Notes: generated from the sequence alone by a model not told the origin. DNA of 64,000 bases from VRUE01 sp963745915 (GCA_963745915.1 CAVUZA010000002.1:62001-126000), one strand, 5' to 3'; counted from the first letter of the stretch, positions 40,727-49,058 are shown. Numbers and translations are program-made.

Positions 40727-41144
40727 CGCCGCCGCCCTCTCCGTCGCCGCCACCCTCGAACTCGGCCTCGGTCTCGCCACCGCCGCCGCCGGCGCCGCTG
40801 GTCGCGGTGGTCACCGGTTCGGCGGAGCCGGCGCCGCTGGTCGCGGTGGTCACCGGTTCTTCCGCGTAGCCGCTGCCGCTGGAGCCGGTGCTCACCGCGG
40901 CGGGCGCCGCAGTGGACGCGCCGGCGGTCGGCGAGGTGGCGGGTGGGGCTGCCGACGCGGGGTGCTTCGGCTTCGCGTGCTTGGTGACGTGGATCGTCCT
41001 GCGGATCACCCTGGTGCGCACGATCGGCTTCTCGGCGACGGCCTGGACGGCCTGCCGGCGGTCGGCGCTGAGCGCCCATCCCCCCAGCCCGGCCAGGCCG
41101 AGGATCGTCACCGCGGTCGCGATTCTCATTTTCGTCTTGGTCAC
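40719..41144 (-). CDS. low-complexity secreted or membrane-anchored protein with tandem repeat
   Basis: 141 aa. One N-terminal hydrophobic helix, then a basic stretch RTRVIRRTIHVTKHAKPKHP and an Ala/Ser/Thr region. EPVTTATSGAG occurs twice because of a 39-bp period DNA repeat (40789-40820 and 40828-40859). The tail is Gly/Glu/Asp-rich and highly acidic. Histidines could bind metal. It is divergent from the response regulator and first in the set leading to apbE. Confidence 0.68.
   Translation of the reverse strand: MTKTKMRIATAVTILGLAGLGGWALSADRRQAVQAVAEKPIVRTRVIRRTIHVTKHAKPKHPASAAPPATSPTAGASTAAPAAVSTGSSGSGYAEEPVTTATSGAGSAEPVTTATSGAGGGGGETEAEFEGGGDGEGGGDD
40789..40859. repeat. tandem 32-bp repeat, period 39
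   Basis: CCGGCGCCGCTGGTCGCGGT... is repeated exactly at 40789-40820 and 40828-40859. It is coding, and copy number may vary by slippage. Confidence 0.9.
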
Positions 41145-41281
41145 TTCTAACCCCCTGGGCTGAGCTTGCGGAGCGAGTCTTGCGGGGCGGGGTTGAAGCG
41201 CGATCGAGGCGCGGGTAAAGGCTTGGCAAAACCTGCGGATTTCCCCCGTGAGCAGGGCAAGACCGCCGCTACAGTGGCCTC

Positions 41282-41989
41282 ATGGCAGCGGCTGCAAGCG
41301 GACGGATACTGGTCGTCGAGGATGAGGAGTCGATCTCCGGGCCGTTCGCCGAGGCGCTGCGCCGGGCCGGCTTCGAGGCGCTCGTCACCGGCACCGCCGC
41401 CGGGGCGCTGCGCCTCGCCGAGGAGGCCGAGCCGGACCTGGTGATGCTGGACCTGGCGCTCCCCGACGGCGACGGGCGCGACGTCTGCCGCGAGCTGCGC
41501 CGGGCCTCCGACGTGCCGATCGTGATGCTGACCGCGCGCGGCACCGAGACCGACAAGATCGTCGGCCTCGAGCTGGGCGCCGACGACTACGTGGTCAAGC
41601 CGTTCAGCGCCGCCGAGGTGATCTCGCGCATCCGCGCCGTGCTGCGCCGAAGCGGCGACCGCCGCGGGGCCGCCGGCTCGGAGCCGATCCGGGTCGGCGA
41701 GCTGGAGCTCGACCCAGCGGCGCGGACCGCCGGCCTGCGCGGCGCCGAGCTCGACCTCTCGCGCAAGGAGTTCGACCTGCTGGCCGAGCTGATGCGCCAC
41801 GCCGGCCACGTGGTCAAGCGCGAGGACCTGATGTCGCGCATCTGGGACGTCAACTGGTTCGGCTCGACCAAGACGCTCGACGTCCACGTCGGCTGGCTGC
41901 GGCGCAAGCTCGGCGACGACCCGAGCGACCCCGCCTTCATCGAGACCGTCCGCGGGGTCGGCTTCCGCTTCGCCGCGCCCGAGGAGTAG
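41282..41989 (+). CDS. OmpR/PhoB-family response regulator
   Basis: 235 aa. Receiver domain with acidic VVEDEE, phosphoacceptor Asp57 in VMLDLALP, Thr in MLTARG and Lys in YVVKPF; then a winged-helix effector with RKEFDLLAEL and TLDVHVGWLRRKLG and VRGVGFRF. Followed 6 bases later by its sensor kinase. Divergent from the small membrane protein/apbE/ferric-reductase operon, which may be its target. Confidence 0.94.
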   Translation: MAAAASGRILVVEDEESISGPFAEALRRAGFEALVTGTAAGALRLAEEAEPDLVMLDLALPDGDGRDVCRELRRASDVPIVMLTARGTETDKIVGLELGADDYVVKPFSAAEVISRIRAVLRRSGDRRGAAGSEPIRVGELELDPAARTAGLRGAELDLSRKEFDLLAELMRHAGHVVKREDLMSRIWDVNWFGSTKTLDVHVGWLRRKLGDDPSDPAFIETVRGVGFRFAAPEE

Positions 41990-41995
41990 AGGGCG

Positions 41996-43363
41996 ATGAG
42001 CCTGCGCGCGACCCTGCTGCTGGCGCTGGCCTACGTCCTGCTGCTGGCCCTGATCGCCCTCGGCGTGCCGCTCGCCGCCAGCCTCCGCGACCGGGTCGAC
42101 TCCGAGGTCAAGGGCCAGGCGCGCAGCCAGGCCGACGTCGTCGCGGCGACCGCCTCGGAGCTGATCGACCCGCCGCAGCGAGGCGCCCTCCAGCGCCTGG
42201 CGCGGATCTCGGCCGGGAGCGTGCGCGGCCGCGTGATCGTCGTCGACGGCCGGGGGCGGCTGCTCGCCGACTCGGCCGGGACCGCGGCGGGGCGCAGCTA
42301 CGCCAGCCGTCCCGAGGTGCGCGCCGCCCTGCGCGGCAACGGGGAGCAGATCAGCCGCAGCAGCAGCACGCTCGGCGCCGAGATTCTCGCCACCGCGGTG
42401 CCGGTGCTGGCGGCCGGCCGGCCGGCCGGGGCGGTGCGGATCACGCAGAGCGTCGCCGCCGTCAACCGCGCGGTGCGCACGTCGCTGCTCGACCTCGCGG
42501 CGCTGGCCGGGGTGGTGCTGCTGCTCGGCCTCGCCGCCGGGGCGCTGATCGCCCGCCAGATCGCCAAGCCGATCCGCCGCCTCGACCGCGCGGCGCGCGA
42601 GGTCGCCGCCGGCGAGCTGGGCACGACCGTGGCGATCGAGGGCAGCTCGGAGCAGCGCTCGCTGGGCCGCGCCTTCAACGAGATGACGCAGCGCATCGGG
42701 CGCCTGCTGCGGGCGCAGCAGGACTTCGTCGCCGACGCGTCGCACCGACTGCGCACGCCGCTGACGGGACTGCGCCTGCGGCTGGAGAACCTCGCCGAGC
42801 GGCAGGGGGGCGACGGGGCGGCGGCGGGCGAGCTGCAGGCCTCGATGCTCGAGATCGACCGGCTCTCGCAGATCGTCGACGAGCTGCTGATCCTCAGCCG
42901 CGCCGGTGAGCACGAGCTGCCCGGCGAGCGGGTCGACCTCGGCGAGGCGGCGGCGCGCGCCGCGGAGCGCTGGCAGCGCAGCGCCGGCGCGCGGCGGATC
43001 GGGCTCGCGGCCCGGGCCGATGGCGCGGCCAGCGCCTGGTGTGCGCGCCCCGACCTCGACCGCTCGATCGACGCCCTGGTCGAGAACGCGCTGCGCTACT
43101 CGCCGAGCGGCTCGGCGGTGAAGATCGTCGCCGGGCCGGGGCGGGTGGAAGTGCTGGACGAAGGCCCCGGGCTGCAGCGGGGCGAGGAGGAAGCGGTCTT
43201 CGAGCGCTTCAGTCGCGGCAGCGCCGGTCGCCGCGGGCCGAGCGGCACCGGGCTCGGGCTGCCGATCGCCCGCGAGCTGACCCGCCAGTGGGGCGGCGAG
43301 GTCTCGCTCGGCAACCGCGAGCGCGGCGGCCTCCGTGCTGTCATAGAGGTGCCGGAACGATGA
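41996..43363 (+). CDS. sensor histidine kinase
   Basis: 455 aa. Two transmembrane helices (about 5-30 and 165-185) flank an extracellular sensor of about 135 residues. HAMP region KPIRRLDRAAREVAAGEL; HisKA with His250 in DASHRLRTPL; ATPase with NALRYSPSG (N box), DEGPGL (G1) and GTGLGLPIA (G2). It ends overlapping the next gene (ATGA). Stimulus unknown. Confidence 0.94.
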   Translation: MSLRATLLLALAYVLLLALIALGVPLAASLRDRVDSEVKGQARSQADVVAATASELIDPPQRGALQRLARISAGSVRGRVIVVDGRGRLLADSAGTAAGRSYASRPEVRAALRGNGEQISRSSSTLGAEILATAVPVLAAGRPAGAVRITQSVAAVNRAVRTSLLDLAALAGVVLLLGLAAGALIARQIAKPIRRLDRAAREVAAGELGTTVAIEGSSEQRSLGRAFNEMTQRIGRLLRAQQDFVADASHRLRTPLTGLRLRLENLAERQGGDGAAAGELQASMLEIDRLSQIVDELLILSRAGEHELPGERVDLGEAAARAAERWQRSAGARRIGLAARADGAASAWCARPDLDRSIDALVENALRYSPSGSAVKIVAGPGRVEVLDEGPGLQRGEEEAVFERFSRGSAGRRGPSGTGLGLPIARELTRQWGGEVSLGNRERGGLRAVIEVPER

Positions 43364-43674
43364 CCCTCCCCGCCTCGCTCAAGTGGACGCTGCTCGCCCT
43401 GCTCGGCATCGCCGTGGCGGCCGCTGTGGCGATCGCCGCCAGCAGCCTCGCCAGCCGCCAGATCGGCCTCGCCTCCGAACCGATCAGCGCCGGCGACGCC
43501 CTCGCCCCCGCCGCGCCCCACCCAAAGCCAAAGCCGAAGCCGAGCCCCCAGGCCCCGGCCAAGCCGCCGCCGACCACCACGACGCCACCCGCGACTCCGC
43601 CCGAAACGACCGCCCCGCCCGCCACCGGCGAGGGCGACGATCACGGCGACAGCAGCCACGGCGCGGACGACTGA
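43360..43674 (+). CDS. small membrane-anchored Pro/Thr-rich protein
   Basis: 104 aa, ATG overlapping the kinase stop. One N-terminal helix (TLLALLGIAVAAAVAIAAS), then a KPKPKPSP and TTTTPPATPP spacer and a tail rich in His and Asp (DDHGDSSHGADD). Looks like a cell-wall-spanning accessory protein, possibly metal-binding, acting with the kinase. Confidence 0.72.
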   Translation: MTLPASLKWTLLALLGIAVAAAVAIAASSLASRQIGLASEPISAGDALAPAAPHPKPKPKPSPQAPAKPPPTTTTPPATPPETTAPPATGEGDDHGDSSHGADD

Positions 43675-43928
43675 GATTCCTAACTGGAAAGCCGGAGGCG
43701 ATGGTTTACGCCGATGAAAATGCCAAAACACGCAGGTGAAAATGCCATCCTCTGCAAACGCTGGAGGATGGGCAGTTCCTCTTGACCGGATCCGCGAATC
43801 TGCTCCCCAGCTGACGCGGTAGCGCCACCCCCCACGAGGCCTCTATGCGGTGGCGAGAACGATCTCGCAGCCACCAAGGGCAAATGACCCCGCGTCGAGC
43901 GCGCGCTTCTTCGGCAGGCCACTCCGTC
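43675..43928. other. intergenic region with possible IS21-type end remnant
   Basis: 254 bp without a gene. TGAAAATGCCA occurs twice (43715-43725 and 43737-43747, 22 bases apart). Repeats of this TGAAAA-type are common in the ends of IS21-family elements. No transposase remains. The toxin-antitoxin block begins just to the right. Confidence 0.4.
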
Positions 43929-44360
43929 CTACTTCTTCCTCCGTGCCCAGTGCTCGTGCACCAACTGGACCGCGTCCTCCTCGCTCAGCCCTTCGATCTC
44001 CACGGCGCTCATGCGGAGCTCGCCGACGAGAACGGCGATAACCCAGGCGTCGTGCTCGACCGGAGCCTCCTCGGTTTCGACGGGGCGCGAAACCGGCTCG
44101 CCGCTGCGGATCGCCTCCCAGAAGTCGGCGCGCGAGACCTCCAGCTGCTCACGCAGGATCGTGCCGAAGCGTCCCGGGCTGATCTTCTTCGAGCGGTCGT
44201 GGGAGATGTGGGTCTGAAGCAGCCGCCCGTCCGACAGCAGCTTCTCGAAGAAAATGTGAGCCTGCCTGCGGCCACCGCGCTCGCCGGCCGCAATCTGCCG
44301 CCAACCGTCAACGCCGAGGAACTTCTCGACGTCGGCCCAGCTAGGCGAGGTCGGCGTCAC
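43929..44360 (-). CDS. HicA-like toxin candidate
   Basis: 143 aa. The central part VDGWRQIAAGERGGRRQAHIFFEKLL, followed by LQTHISHDRSKKISPGRFGTILREQL, resembles HicA-type mRNA interferase proteins, with the His of THISHD as candidate catalytic residue. The C-terminal about 45 residues are extra. Coupled to the upstream antitoxin-like gene by ATGA. Assignment rests mainly on the pairing. Confidence 0.65.
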   Translation of the reverse strand: MTPTSPSWADVEKFLGVDGWRQIAAGERGGRRQAHIFFEKLLSDGRLLQTHISHDRSKKISPGRFGTILREQLEVSRADFWEAIRSGEPVSRPVETEEAPVEHDAWVIAVLVGELRMSAVEIEGLSEEDAVQLVHEHWARRKK

Positions 44361-44830
44361 GCCGGCTGCCGAGCCCGAGCCTCCTCGGGCGGCGCCCCCG
44401 GCGAGAAGAGCGAGTGCCGCTCCCCGGGGGCGGTGAGCGCGAACTTCAGCAGGTAGGCGAGTTGGCCGCGCCGGTCGGTCTGCATGTAGAAGTCGAGGCG
44501 GTTGAGGAAGTCCTCGGCCTGTGCGCCGACCAGATCGATCAACTCCGCGAGCGCATCCTCGTAGCTCGCGCCACCGGCGACCAGACCCAGCTCCGGCAGG
44601 CGGATGACGAACTCCCCCTCCGAGACGCTGACCCGGGGATCGAAGGAGAACCCCTCGAGCAGCATCGCCAGATCCTCGACGGAAACCAGCACAGCCTGCT
44701 CCCTGCCCCGGTGGCGATCGATCACCTGCGGACGGTGAGCATGAACCGCCTGATCCATCAGATTTGAGAGGCGCGCCTTCGCCTGGGCAAAGGCCTCATG
44801 CTCCAGATAGACGGTCGCCGAATCGTTCAT
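44357..44830 (-). CDS. Phd/YefM-HicB-like antitoxin candidate
   Basis: 157 aa. The N-terminal half (AKARLSNLMDQAVHAHRPQVIDRH) resembles Phd/YefM DNA-binding antitoxins; the second half has a HicB-like partial domain (VIRLPELGLVAGGASYEDALAELIDLV). It is upstream of the toxin candidate in the usual antitoxin-first order. A palindromic operator lies 23 bases before its ATG. Confidence 0.68.
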   Translation of the reverse strand: MNDSATVYLEHEAFAQAKARLSNLMDQAVHAHRPQVIDRHRGREQAVLVSVEDLAMLLEGFSFDPRVSVSEGEFVIRLPELGLVAGGASYEDALAELIDLVGAQAEDFLNRLDFYMQTDRRGQLAYLLKFALTAPGERHSLFSPGAPPEEARARQPA

Positions 44831-44852
44831 TGAAGGCGAAACCTACACTAGG

Positions 44853-44876
44853 TGACCAATTTGGTCAAACTGGTCA
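44853..44876. promoter_or_regulatory. palindromic operator of the toxin-antitoxin pair
   Basis: TGACCAATTTGGTCA (44853-44867) is a perfect 15-base palindrome, followed by a third half-site TGGTCA (44871-44876). It lies 23-46 bases upstream of the antitoxin ATG and is AT-rich relative to the area. Autoregulation is inferred. Confidence 0.75.
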
Positions 44877-45260
44877 AGCAAACCGCGGCAAGCTCCCGAA
44901 GGTGGCGGTCGTAGATCCGGTCGGCGACGGAATCATCTTCGCGTCTATCCCTCGCCGTCCGAGGGCATGAACGGTCCGTGCTCGGCCTCCAGGGCAGCGA
45001 TCTCCTCCTCGGTGGCGTCGCGCTCGCCCTTGCCGAGCATTGTCAACGCCGGTTGAAAACCGGACCACTTCTGCCGGCGCGAGGAAGTCGGCGACGTTGT
45101 TCGTGACGAGAATCCTGTCCTCATCCATGCAGAGCTCGGCCACCGCTCGGTCGCTGTCGCCGAGCTTCCCGCGATCGCGACTGCAACTCGCGTCGTAGCC
45201 AGCCTCATGACACTCCTTCACCAGAGTCGGCGATAGATCCTCGTCGATGAAGAACCGCAT
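44874..45260 (-). pseudogene. DUF5615 (PIN-like) toxin, C-terminus replaced
   Basis: The first about 65 residues match DUF5615: FFIDEDLSPTLVKECHEAGYDA, and ILVTNNVADFL. After that the frame enters a 92-bp sequence duplicated at 45975-46066 and is translated out of its proper frame, giving an Arg/Gly-rich tail. The gene therefore looks recombined and truncated. Its ATG directly follows the DUF433 antitoxin stop. Confidence 0.7.
44949..45040. repeat. 92-bp repeat, copy 1 (pairs with 45975-46066)
   Basis: About 90 percent identical to 45975-46066. On the minus strand it encodes, in another frame, GERDATEEEIAALEAEHGPF, the C-terminus of the small protein at 45971-46114. It flanks the DUF433/DUF5615 pair on one side. 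Confidence 0.85.
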
Positions 45261-45857
45261 TCACGCGTCCCGCCAGGGCCGAGCTGGCCGGCCCCGACGA
45301 GGGTGCGCCTGCGCATAGATCAAAGCTGCCTCAAACGCCTTGCGCGGAACGTTTGGGTAGTCCTCGATCAGGTCGTCGACCTCCTCCCCGCCCTTCACCC
45401 GTTCCGCGACGGCACGAACCGGAATTCGAGTTCCGGCGACCACCGGCTCCCCCTGCCTGATCTGAGGATTCGATTCGATATAGCGCTCACGTCCTTCCCG
45501 ATAGCTGCTCAGCTGCTTGAAGGCATCGCGGAAACTCGGGTCGAGCCGAATGACAACCACGTCGCTCAGCTGAAGCTCCGGCTTCTTCCCCAATCCATAG
45601 GGCTGCATCTCCTGTAGCCAGCGACGAATCTTCCGCTTCGCCTGAGACCGCAGGGGCACGCCCGCCCTGCCGATGACAGCGATCGTCATCACGTCGTCGG
45701 CGTCGAGCAGGGTTCCAGCCGTCTTTGATCGACGCGCCTTGACGATCTTTTCCTCGATCGCCTTGTCGACCGTTTTCAACGATACGCCTGCCAGCAACGC
45801 CGCCTCTCGGCGACTGAACAGCCCCGAGCCGGTTCGAGATTTTGCCGTAGCTGGCAT
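45261..45857 (-). CDS. DUF433-family antitoxin
   Basis: 198 aa from the ATG at 45857, with AGGGAG 8 bases upstream; the frame continues further but without a better start. N-terminal part has a helix-turn-helix-like FSRREAALLAGVSLKTVDKAIEE. The C-terminal 75 residues are DUF433: NPQIRQGEPVVAGTRIPVRAVAE and DDLIEDYPNVPRKAFEAAL. DUF433 proteins pair with DUF5615 toxins, and that partner follows immediately. Confidence 0.82.
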   Translation of the reverse strand: MPATAKSRTGSGLFSRREAALLAGVSLKTVDKAIEEKIVKARRSKTAGTLLDADDVMTIAVIGRAGVPLRSQAKRKIRRWLQEMQPYGLGKKPELQLSDVVVIRLDPSFRDAFKQLSSYREGRERYIESNPQIRQGEPVVAGTRIPVRAVAERVKGGEEVDDLIEDYPNVPRKAFEAALIYAQAHPRRGRPARPWRDA

Positions 45858-45970
45858 AAAAGAACTCCCTACTCGGGACACATTAGCATCGGTAGCGGCG
45901 CCGACCGTGGCCTGGCTTGGCACCCTCGCCAAAGAGATCGTGGGCGTGACCCTGCCCGACAGGCAAGGCC

Positions 45971-46114
45971 CTACCCCTCGCCATCCGCGGACAGGAACGG
46001 TCCGTGCTCAGCCTCCAGGGCCGCGATCTCCTCCTTGGTGGCGTCGCGCTCGCCCGTGCCGAGCATCTCTTTCCAGGATGCGTCACAGGTGACCGCCTGT
46101 GCGGGCTGCTCCAT
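45971..46114 (-). CDS. small ORF, antitoxin-like remnant
   Basis: 47 aa from the ATG at 46114. Composition is acidic with SWKEMLGTGERDATKEEIAALEAEHGPF. Its 3' part is the second copy of the 92-bp repeat. I do not recognise the family; the position suggests a small TA component or remnant. Confidence 0.5.
   Translation of the reverse strand: MEQPAQAVTCDASWKEMLGTGERDATKEEIAALEAEHGPFLSADGEG
45975..46066. repeat. 92-bp repeat, copy 2 (pairs with 44949-45040)
   Basis: See the small ORF at 45971. The two copies are in the same orientation, 1,026 bp apart, and enclose the DUF433/DUF5615 pair. Confidence 0.85.
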
Positions 46115-46164
46115 CGCAGAAATCTTGGCAGGCCCAGCGGTGGGCTGGCTAGTCAAAGATCAGG

Positions 46165-46238
46165 GGTGGCAGACGGGATTCGAACCCGCGACCGCCGGCA
46201 CCACAAGCCGGAGCTCTACCAGCTGAGCTACTGCCACC
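46165..46238 (-). tRNA. tRNA-His (GTG)
   Basis: Minus-strand cloverleaf with G-1, acceptor GTGGCAG/CTGCCAC, anticodon loop TTGTGGT (anticodon GTG), T loop TTCGAAT and C73, the histidine discriminator. Confidence 0.95.
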
Positions 46239-46282
46239 GCGCGGCTTCCCAATCTAGCGGGCCGGTGGGCGGGGTGCGGGGG

Positions 46283-47011
46283 TCAGGCGGGGTGCTGGTG
46301 GGCGGCTGCCAGGGCGGCGAAGGCGGCGAGGCCCGGGGCGGTGCGGGCAGTCAGGTCGGCGTCCGCGGCTCGGGCCGCGGCGGGCAGGTCGGCGGCGCCG
46401 GCGTCGCCCAGGGCGCGGGTCGCTTCGCGGGACATCTCCGGCACCGCCAGCCAGGCCTCGAGCAGGGCGAAGTCGGACTCGGGGTGGAAGAGGACGCCCC
46501 AGGCGTTGCGGTGGCGGAATGCCTGGACCTCGGTGCGCTCGGAGCGGGCCAGGTGGGTGGCACCGGCGGGCAGGTCGAAGACTTCGCCGTGCCAGTGCAG
46601 GACGGTGGTCGCCGGCGCCAGGGCGCCGAGCAGTGGGTCCTCGGGCTCGAGGATCTCGACCGGCGCGTAGCCGAGCTCGGCGGCCTCCGCCGGCCTCACC
46701 TCGGCCCCCAGCGCCCGCGCCAGCAGCTGCGCCCCGAGGCAGATGCCGAGCACCGGCATCCCGCGCCGCGCCGCCTCGGCCAGCCACTCGCGCTCGGCGG
46801 CCAGCTGCGGGTGGCGGCCGAGGTCGTCGGCGCTCATCGGCCCGCCCATCGCGACCGCTCCCGCCACCTCCTCGTGGGCGGGCAGCTCCTGCCCGGCCAG
46901 CGGTTTCACCGTCCGCTCGCGCAGGCCGGCGCAGGCGTCGAGGATCCGGTGCGGCCCCTCCCAGGGCACGTGCTGGATCACCAGCAGGGTCGGCGGCCCG
47001 TCCGCGCTCAT
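46283..47011 (-). CDS. class I glutamine amidotransferase-like protein (GMP synthase-type)
   Basis: 242 aa. Nucleophile Cys in GICLGAQLLARALG (about residue 95), and the His-x-Glu of LFHPESDFALLEAWL complete the triad. It is a stand-alone amidotransferase domain like those annotated as GuaA-N-like, with no synthetase partner beside it. The N-terminus has VIQHVPWEGP, usual for this group. A gamma-glutamyl hydrolase role is possible. Confidence 0.88.
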   Translation of the reverse strand: MSADGPPTLLVIQHVPWEGPHRILDACAGLRERTVKPLAGQELPAHEEVAGAVAMGGPMSADDLGRHPQLAAEREWLAEAARRGMPVLGICLGAQLLARALGAEVRPAEAAELGYAPVEILEPEDPLLGALAPATTVLHWHGEVFDLPAGATHLARSERTEVQAFRHRNAWGVLFHPESDFALLEAWLAVPEMSREATRALGDAGAADLPAAARAADADLTARTAPGLAAFAALAAAHQHPA

Positions 47012-47046
47012 AGGAGATCCAGGCTAACCGCGCTACGGTTCGCGGG

Positions 47047-47313
47047 ATGCCCGAGCGCCACGGGATCTCCTTCCTGCGCCCCGCGGCCCGGCCCGCCTCG
47101 GCGACCGGGATGCGGGCCCACGGCGCCCTCGCGGTCGGGGCGCTCGCGGTCGGCGCCGCCGCAGTCGGCGGCTTCGCGATCGGGCGGCTCAGCGTCGGCC
47201 GGCTCGCGATCCGCCGCGCCGCGATCGGCAGGCTCGCGGTCGGCGAGCTGGAGATCGGGCAGCTGCGGGTCCGCGACGGCGACGCGCCCGGCGGCGCCGA
47301 GGACGATGCGTAG
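47047..47313 (+). CDS. small pentapeptide-like repeat protein
   Basis: 88 aa. From about residue 25 the sequence runs in five-residue steps: LAVGALAVGAAAVGGFAIG, RLSVGRLAIRRAAIGRLAVGELEIGQL. The A(V/I)G-x-L period suggests a short right- or left-handed beta-helix. Divergent from the amidotransferase gene. Function unknown. Confidence 0.7.
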   Translation: MPERHGISFLRPAARPASATGMRAHGALAVGALAVGAAAVGGFAIGRLSVGRLAIRRAAIGRLAVGELEIGQLRVRDGDAPGGAEDDA

Positions 47314-47360
47314 CCGGCCCGGCCCGCACCTCTGCTGAGCGCCCCGCCCGCGGCGGCGCC

Positions 47361-47954
47361 TCAGCCGGCGCCGACCCGCAGCTGCTGGAACCCGACCGCG
47401 AGGCGCGAGCGCAGCTCGGCCTCCGCCGCGTCCGCTCCCCCGTCCTCGCCGCCGACCAGCACGACCTCGGTCGCCGGGTAGCTCTGCAGCTGGTCTTCGA
47501 CCGCCTGCACCACGTCCTCGTCGCCGACCCGGGCCTCGGCCTCCACCCCGGCCTTGGCCAGCGCCGCGACCGTCGCCACCAGCCGCTCCTGGGCCTGGCG
47601 CCGGGCGCCCTCGACGTCGGAGGCCCAGCGGTCGAGGAAGGAGATCCTCGCCGGCGCGATCACCCGCACCTCGGGATCGCCGCCGGCGCCGATCCCCGCC
47701 GCCGCCAGCACCCGGGCGACGTCGGCCGGCTCCTCGACCCGCGCCGCGAGCACGATCAGCAGGTGGCGCCGCCCGTCGCCGGTCGCGGTCGTGCCGAGCG
47801 GCCCGCGCGGGCGCTGCCGCGCGGCGACCACCAGCAGCGCCAGCACCGCCATGGCGCCCACCGCGACGCCGAGCGCCGGGCCGGCGAGGAGGAAGCCGGC
47901 GACGACCGGCACGACCAGCGCCGCGACGACCAGCGGCAGCTTCCAGGGCGTCAT
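47361..47954 (-). CDS. membrane protein with universal-stress-like domain
   Basis: 197 aa. Two N-terminal helices (about 5-45) then a cytoplasmic alpha/beta domain: LLIVLAARVEEPADVARVL, VRVIAPARISFLDRWASD and VVLVGGEDGG. The arrangement resembles UspA-like folds, without a complete ATP loop. Family uncertain. Confidence 0.68.
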   Translation of the reverse strand: MTPWKLPLVVAALVVPVVAGFLLAGPALGVAVGAMAVLALLVVAARQRPRGPLGTTATGDGRRHLLIVLAARVEEPADVARVLAAAGIGAGGDPEVRVIAPARISFLDRWASDVEGARRQAQERLVATVAALAKAGVEAEARVGDEDVVQAVEDQLQSYPATEVVLVGGEDGGADAAEAELRSRLAVGFQQLRVGAG

Positions 47955-48032
47955 GGCGCCAGGATGCCAGGCCCGGGGCGGCCGCGGCGGAACGGGTCTG
48001 GCGGCGGGGCGCAGGGCCCCGCCGCACCCGCC

Positions 48033-48167
48033 CTAGGCTCGTCGCGTCCCGAGCCGAGGCAGCAAGAGCATCGCCAGCCCGATCAGGATGACGATGATCC
48101 CCAGGATGTAGTTGACCAGGATCGCCAGGACGATCCCGATGACGATGAGAACGATTGAAAGCTCCAT
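48033..48167 (-). CDS. 44-residue membrane protein
   Basis: 44 aa: MELSIVLIVIGIVLAILVNY, then a second hydrophobic helix GIIVILIGLAMLLLP and a basic end RLGTRRA. Two helices with a short turn at about residue 20. The unbroken hydrophobic coding pattern in one frame, with ATG and TAG, supports a real small protein. A DUF-type small membrane protein of actinobacteria is likely. Confidence 0.72.
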   Translation of the reverse strand: MELSIVLIVIGIVLAILVNYILGIIVILIGLAMLLLPRLGTRRA

Positions 48168-48206
48168 GCCGCCGGAGGTACCCGGCCGCCGAGCGGGGCA
48201 AACTCC

Positions 48207-49058
48207 TCAGCCGCGGGTGCTGCCGCTGCCGCTGCCGTCCGGCGACCATCCCGGCCCGCGGAAGAGGTGGCCGAGCTTCTGCCGCCAGCCGCGCGCCGCC
48301 CGCACGTCGCGGGCGATCGCGGCGAACTCGTGGAAGGCGACCCGGGTCGGGCGGAAGCTGCGGATGTTCCGCGTCAGCCCGTAGCGGGGCCGCTCGGTCT
48401 CGCCCTGGAAGGTGCCGAAGATCCGGTCCCAGACGATCAGGATGCCGCCGTAGTTGCGGTCGAGGTAGACCTCGTTGGAGCCGTGGTGGACGCGGTGGTG
48501 GGAGGGCGTGTTGAAGATGAACTCGATCGGGGCCGGCAGCCGCTTGACCCGCTCGGTGTGGATCCAGAACTGGTAGATCAGCGAGATAGAGAGCTGGGTG
48601 AGGATCATCCAGGGGGCGAAGCCGAGCAGCGCCAGCGGCGCCCAGAAGGGCAGCGCCGTCATCGGCGTCCAGGTCTGGCGCAGCGCGGTCGAGAGGTTGT
48701 AGTGCTGCGAGGAGTGGTGGACGACGTGGCTGGCCCAGAAGACCCGCACCTCGTGGTGGACGCGGTGGAACCAGTAGTAGGCGAGATCGTCGGCGAAGAA
48801 GAGCAGGACGTACGTCCACCACTGGTCGGCCGGCATCCGCAGCGGCGTCAGCTCGTACAGCCCGGCGTAGGCGAGGACCACGACCAGCTTCCAGGCCGCG
48901 TTGATGACGACGTTGCCGCCGCCCATCGTCAGGCTGGTCCGCGTGTCCCGCGACTCGTAGCCGACCAGCTCCTCGTCGCGCAGGTACCTGAACGAGAGCA
49001 ACTCCATCGCGAGCAGCAGCACGAACGCCGGGATCGCGTAGTAGAGCACCTCGGCCAC
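48207..49058 (-). CDS. sterol desaturase/fatty acid hydroxylase family protein
   Basis: 283 aa with four to five helices. The diiron His clusters are complete: WFHRVHHE (about 96-103), HVVHHSS (about 112) and TPSHHRVHHG (about 185-194). Such enzymes hydroxylate or desaturate lipids at the membrane. The C-terminus is Gly/Ser-rich. Neighbouring ferredoxin reductase and desaturase on the other strand could supply electrons or share a lipid pathway; inference. Confidence 0.9.
   Translation of the reverse strand: MAEVLYYAIPAFVLLLAMELLSFRYLRDEELVGYESRDTRTSLTMGGGNVVINAAWKLVVVLAYAGLYELTPLRMPADQWWTYVLLFFADDLAYYWFHRVHHEVRVFWASHVVHHSSQHYNLSTALRQTWTPMTALPFWAPLALLGFAPWMILTQLSISLIYQFWIHTERVKRLPAPIEFIFNTPSHHRVHHGSNEVYLDRNYGGILIVWDRIFGTFQGETERPRYGLTRNIRSFRPTRVAFHEFAAIARDVRAARGWRQKLGHLFRGPGWSPDGSGSGSTRG

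Noticed and set aside
40789..40859. CRISPR array
   Set aside because: Only two copies, 7-base spacing, and in-frame within a gene.
40780..40870. ApbE flavinylation site in TSGAGS repeats
   Set aside because: The family motif needs S/T-G-A-T/S-x-T/S with a preceding acidic residue; SGAG lacks the acceptor position.
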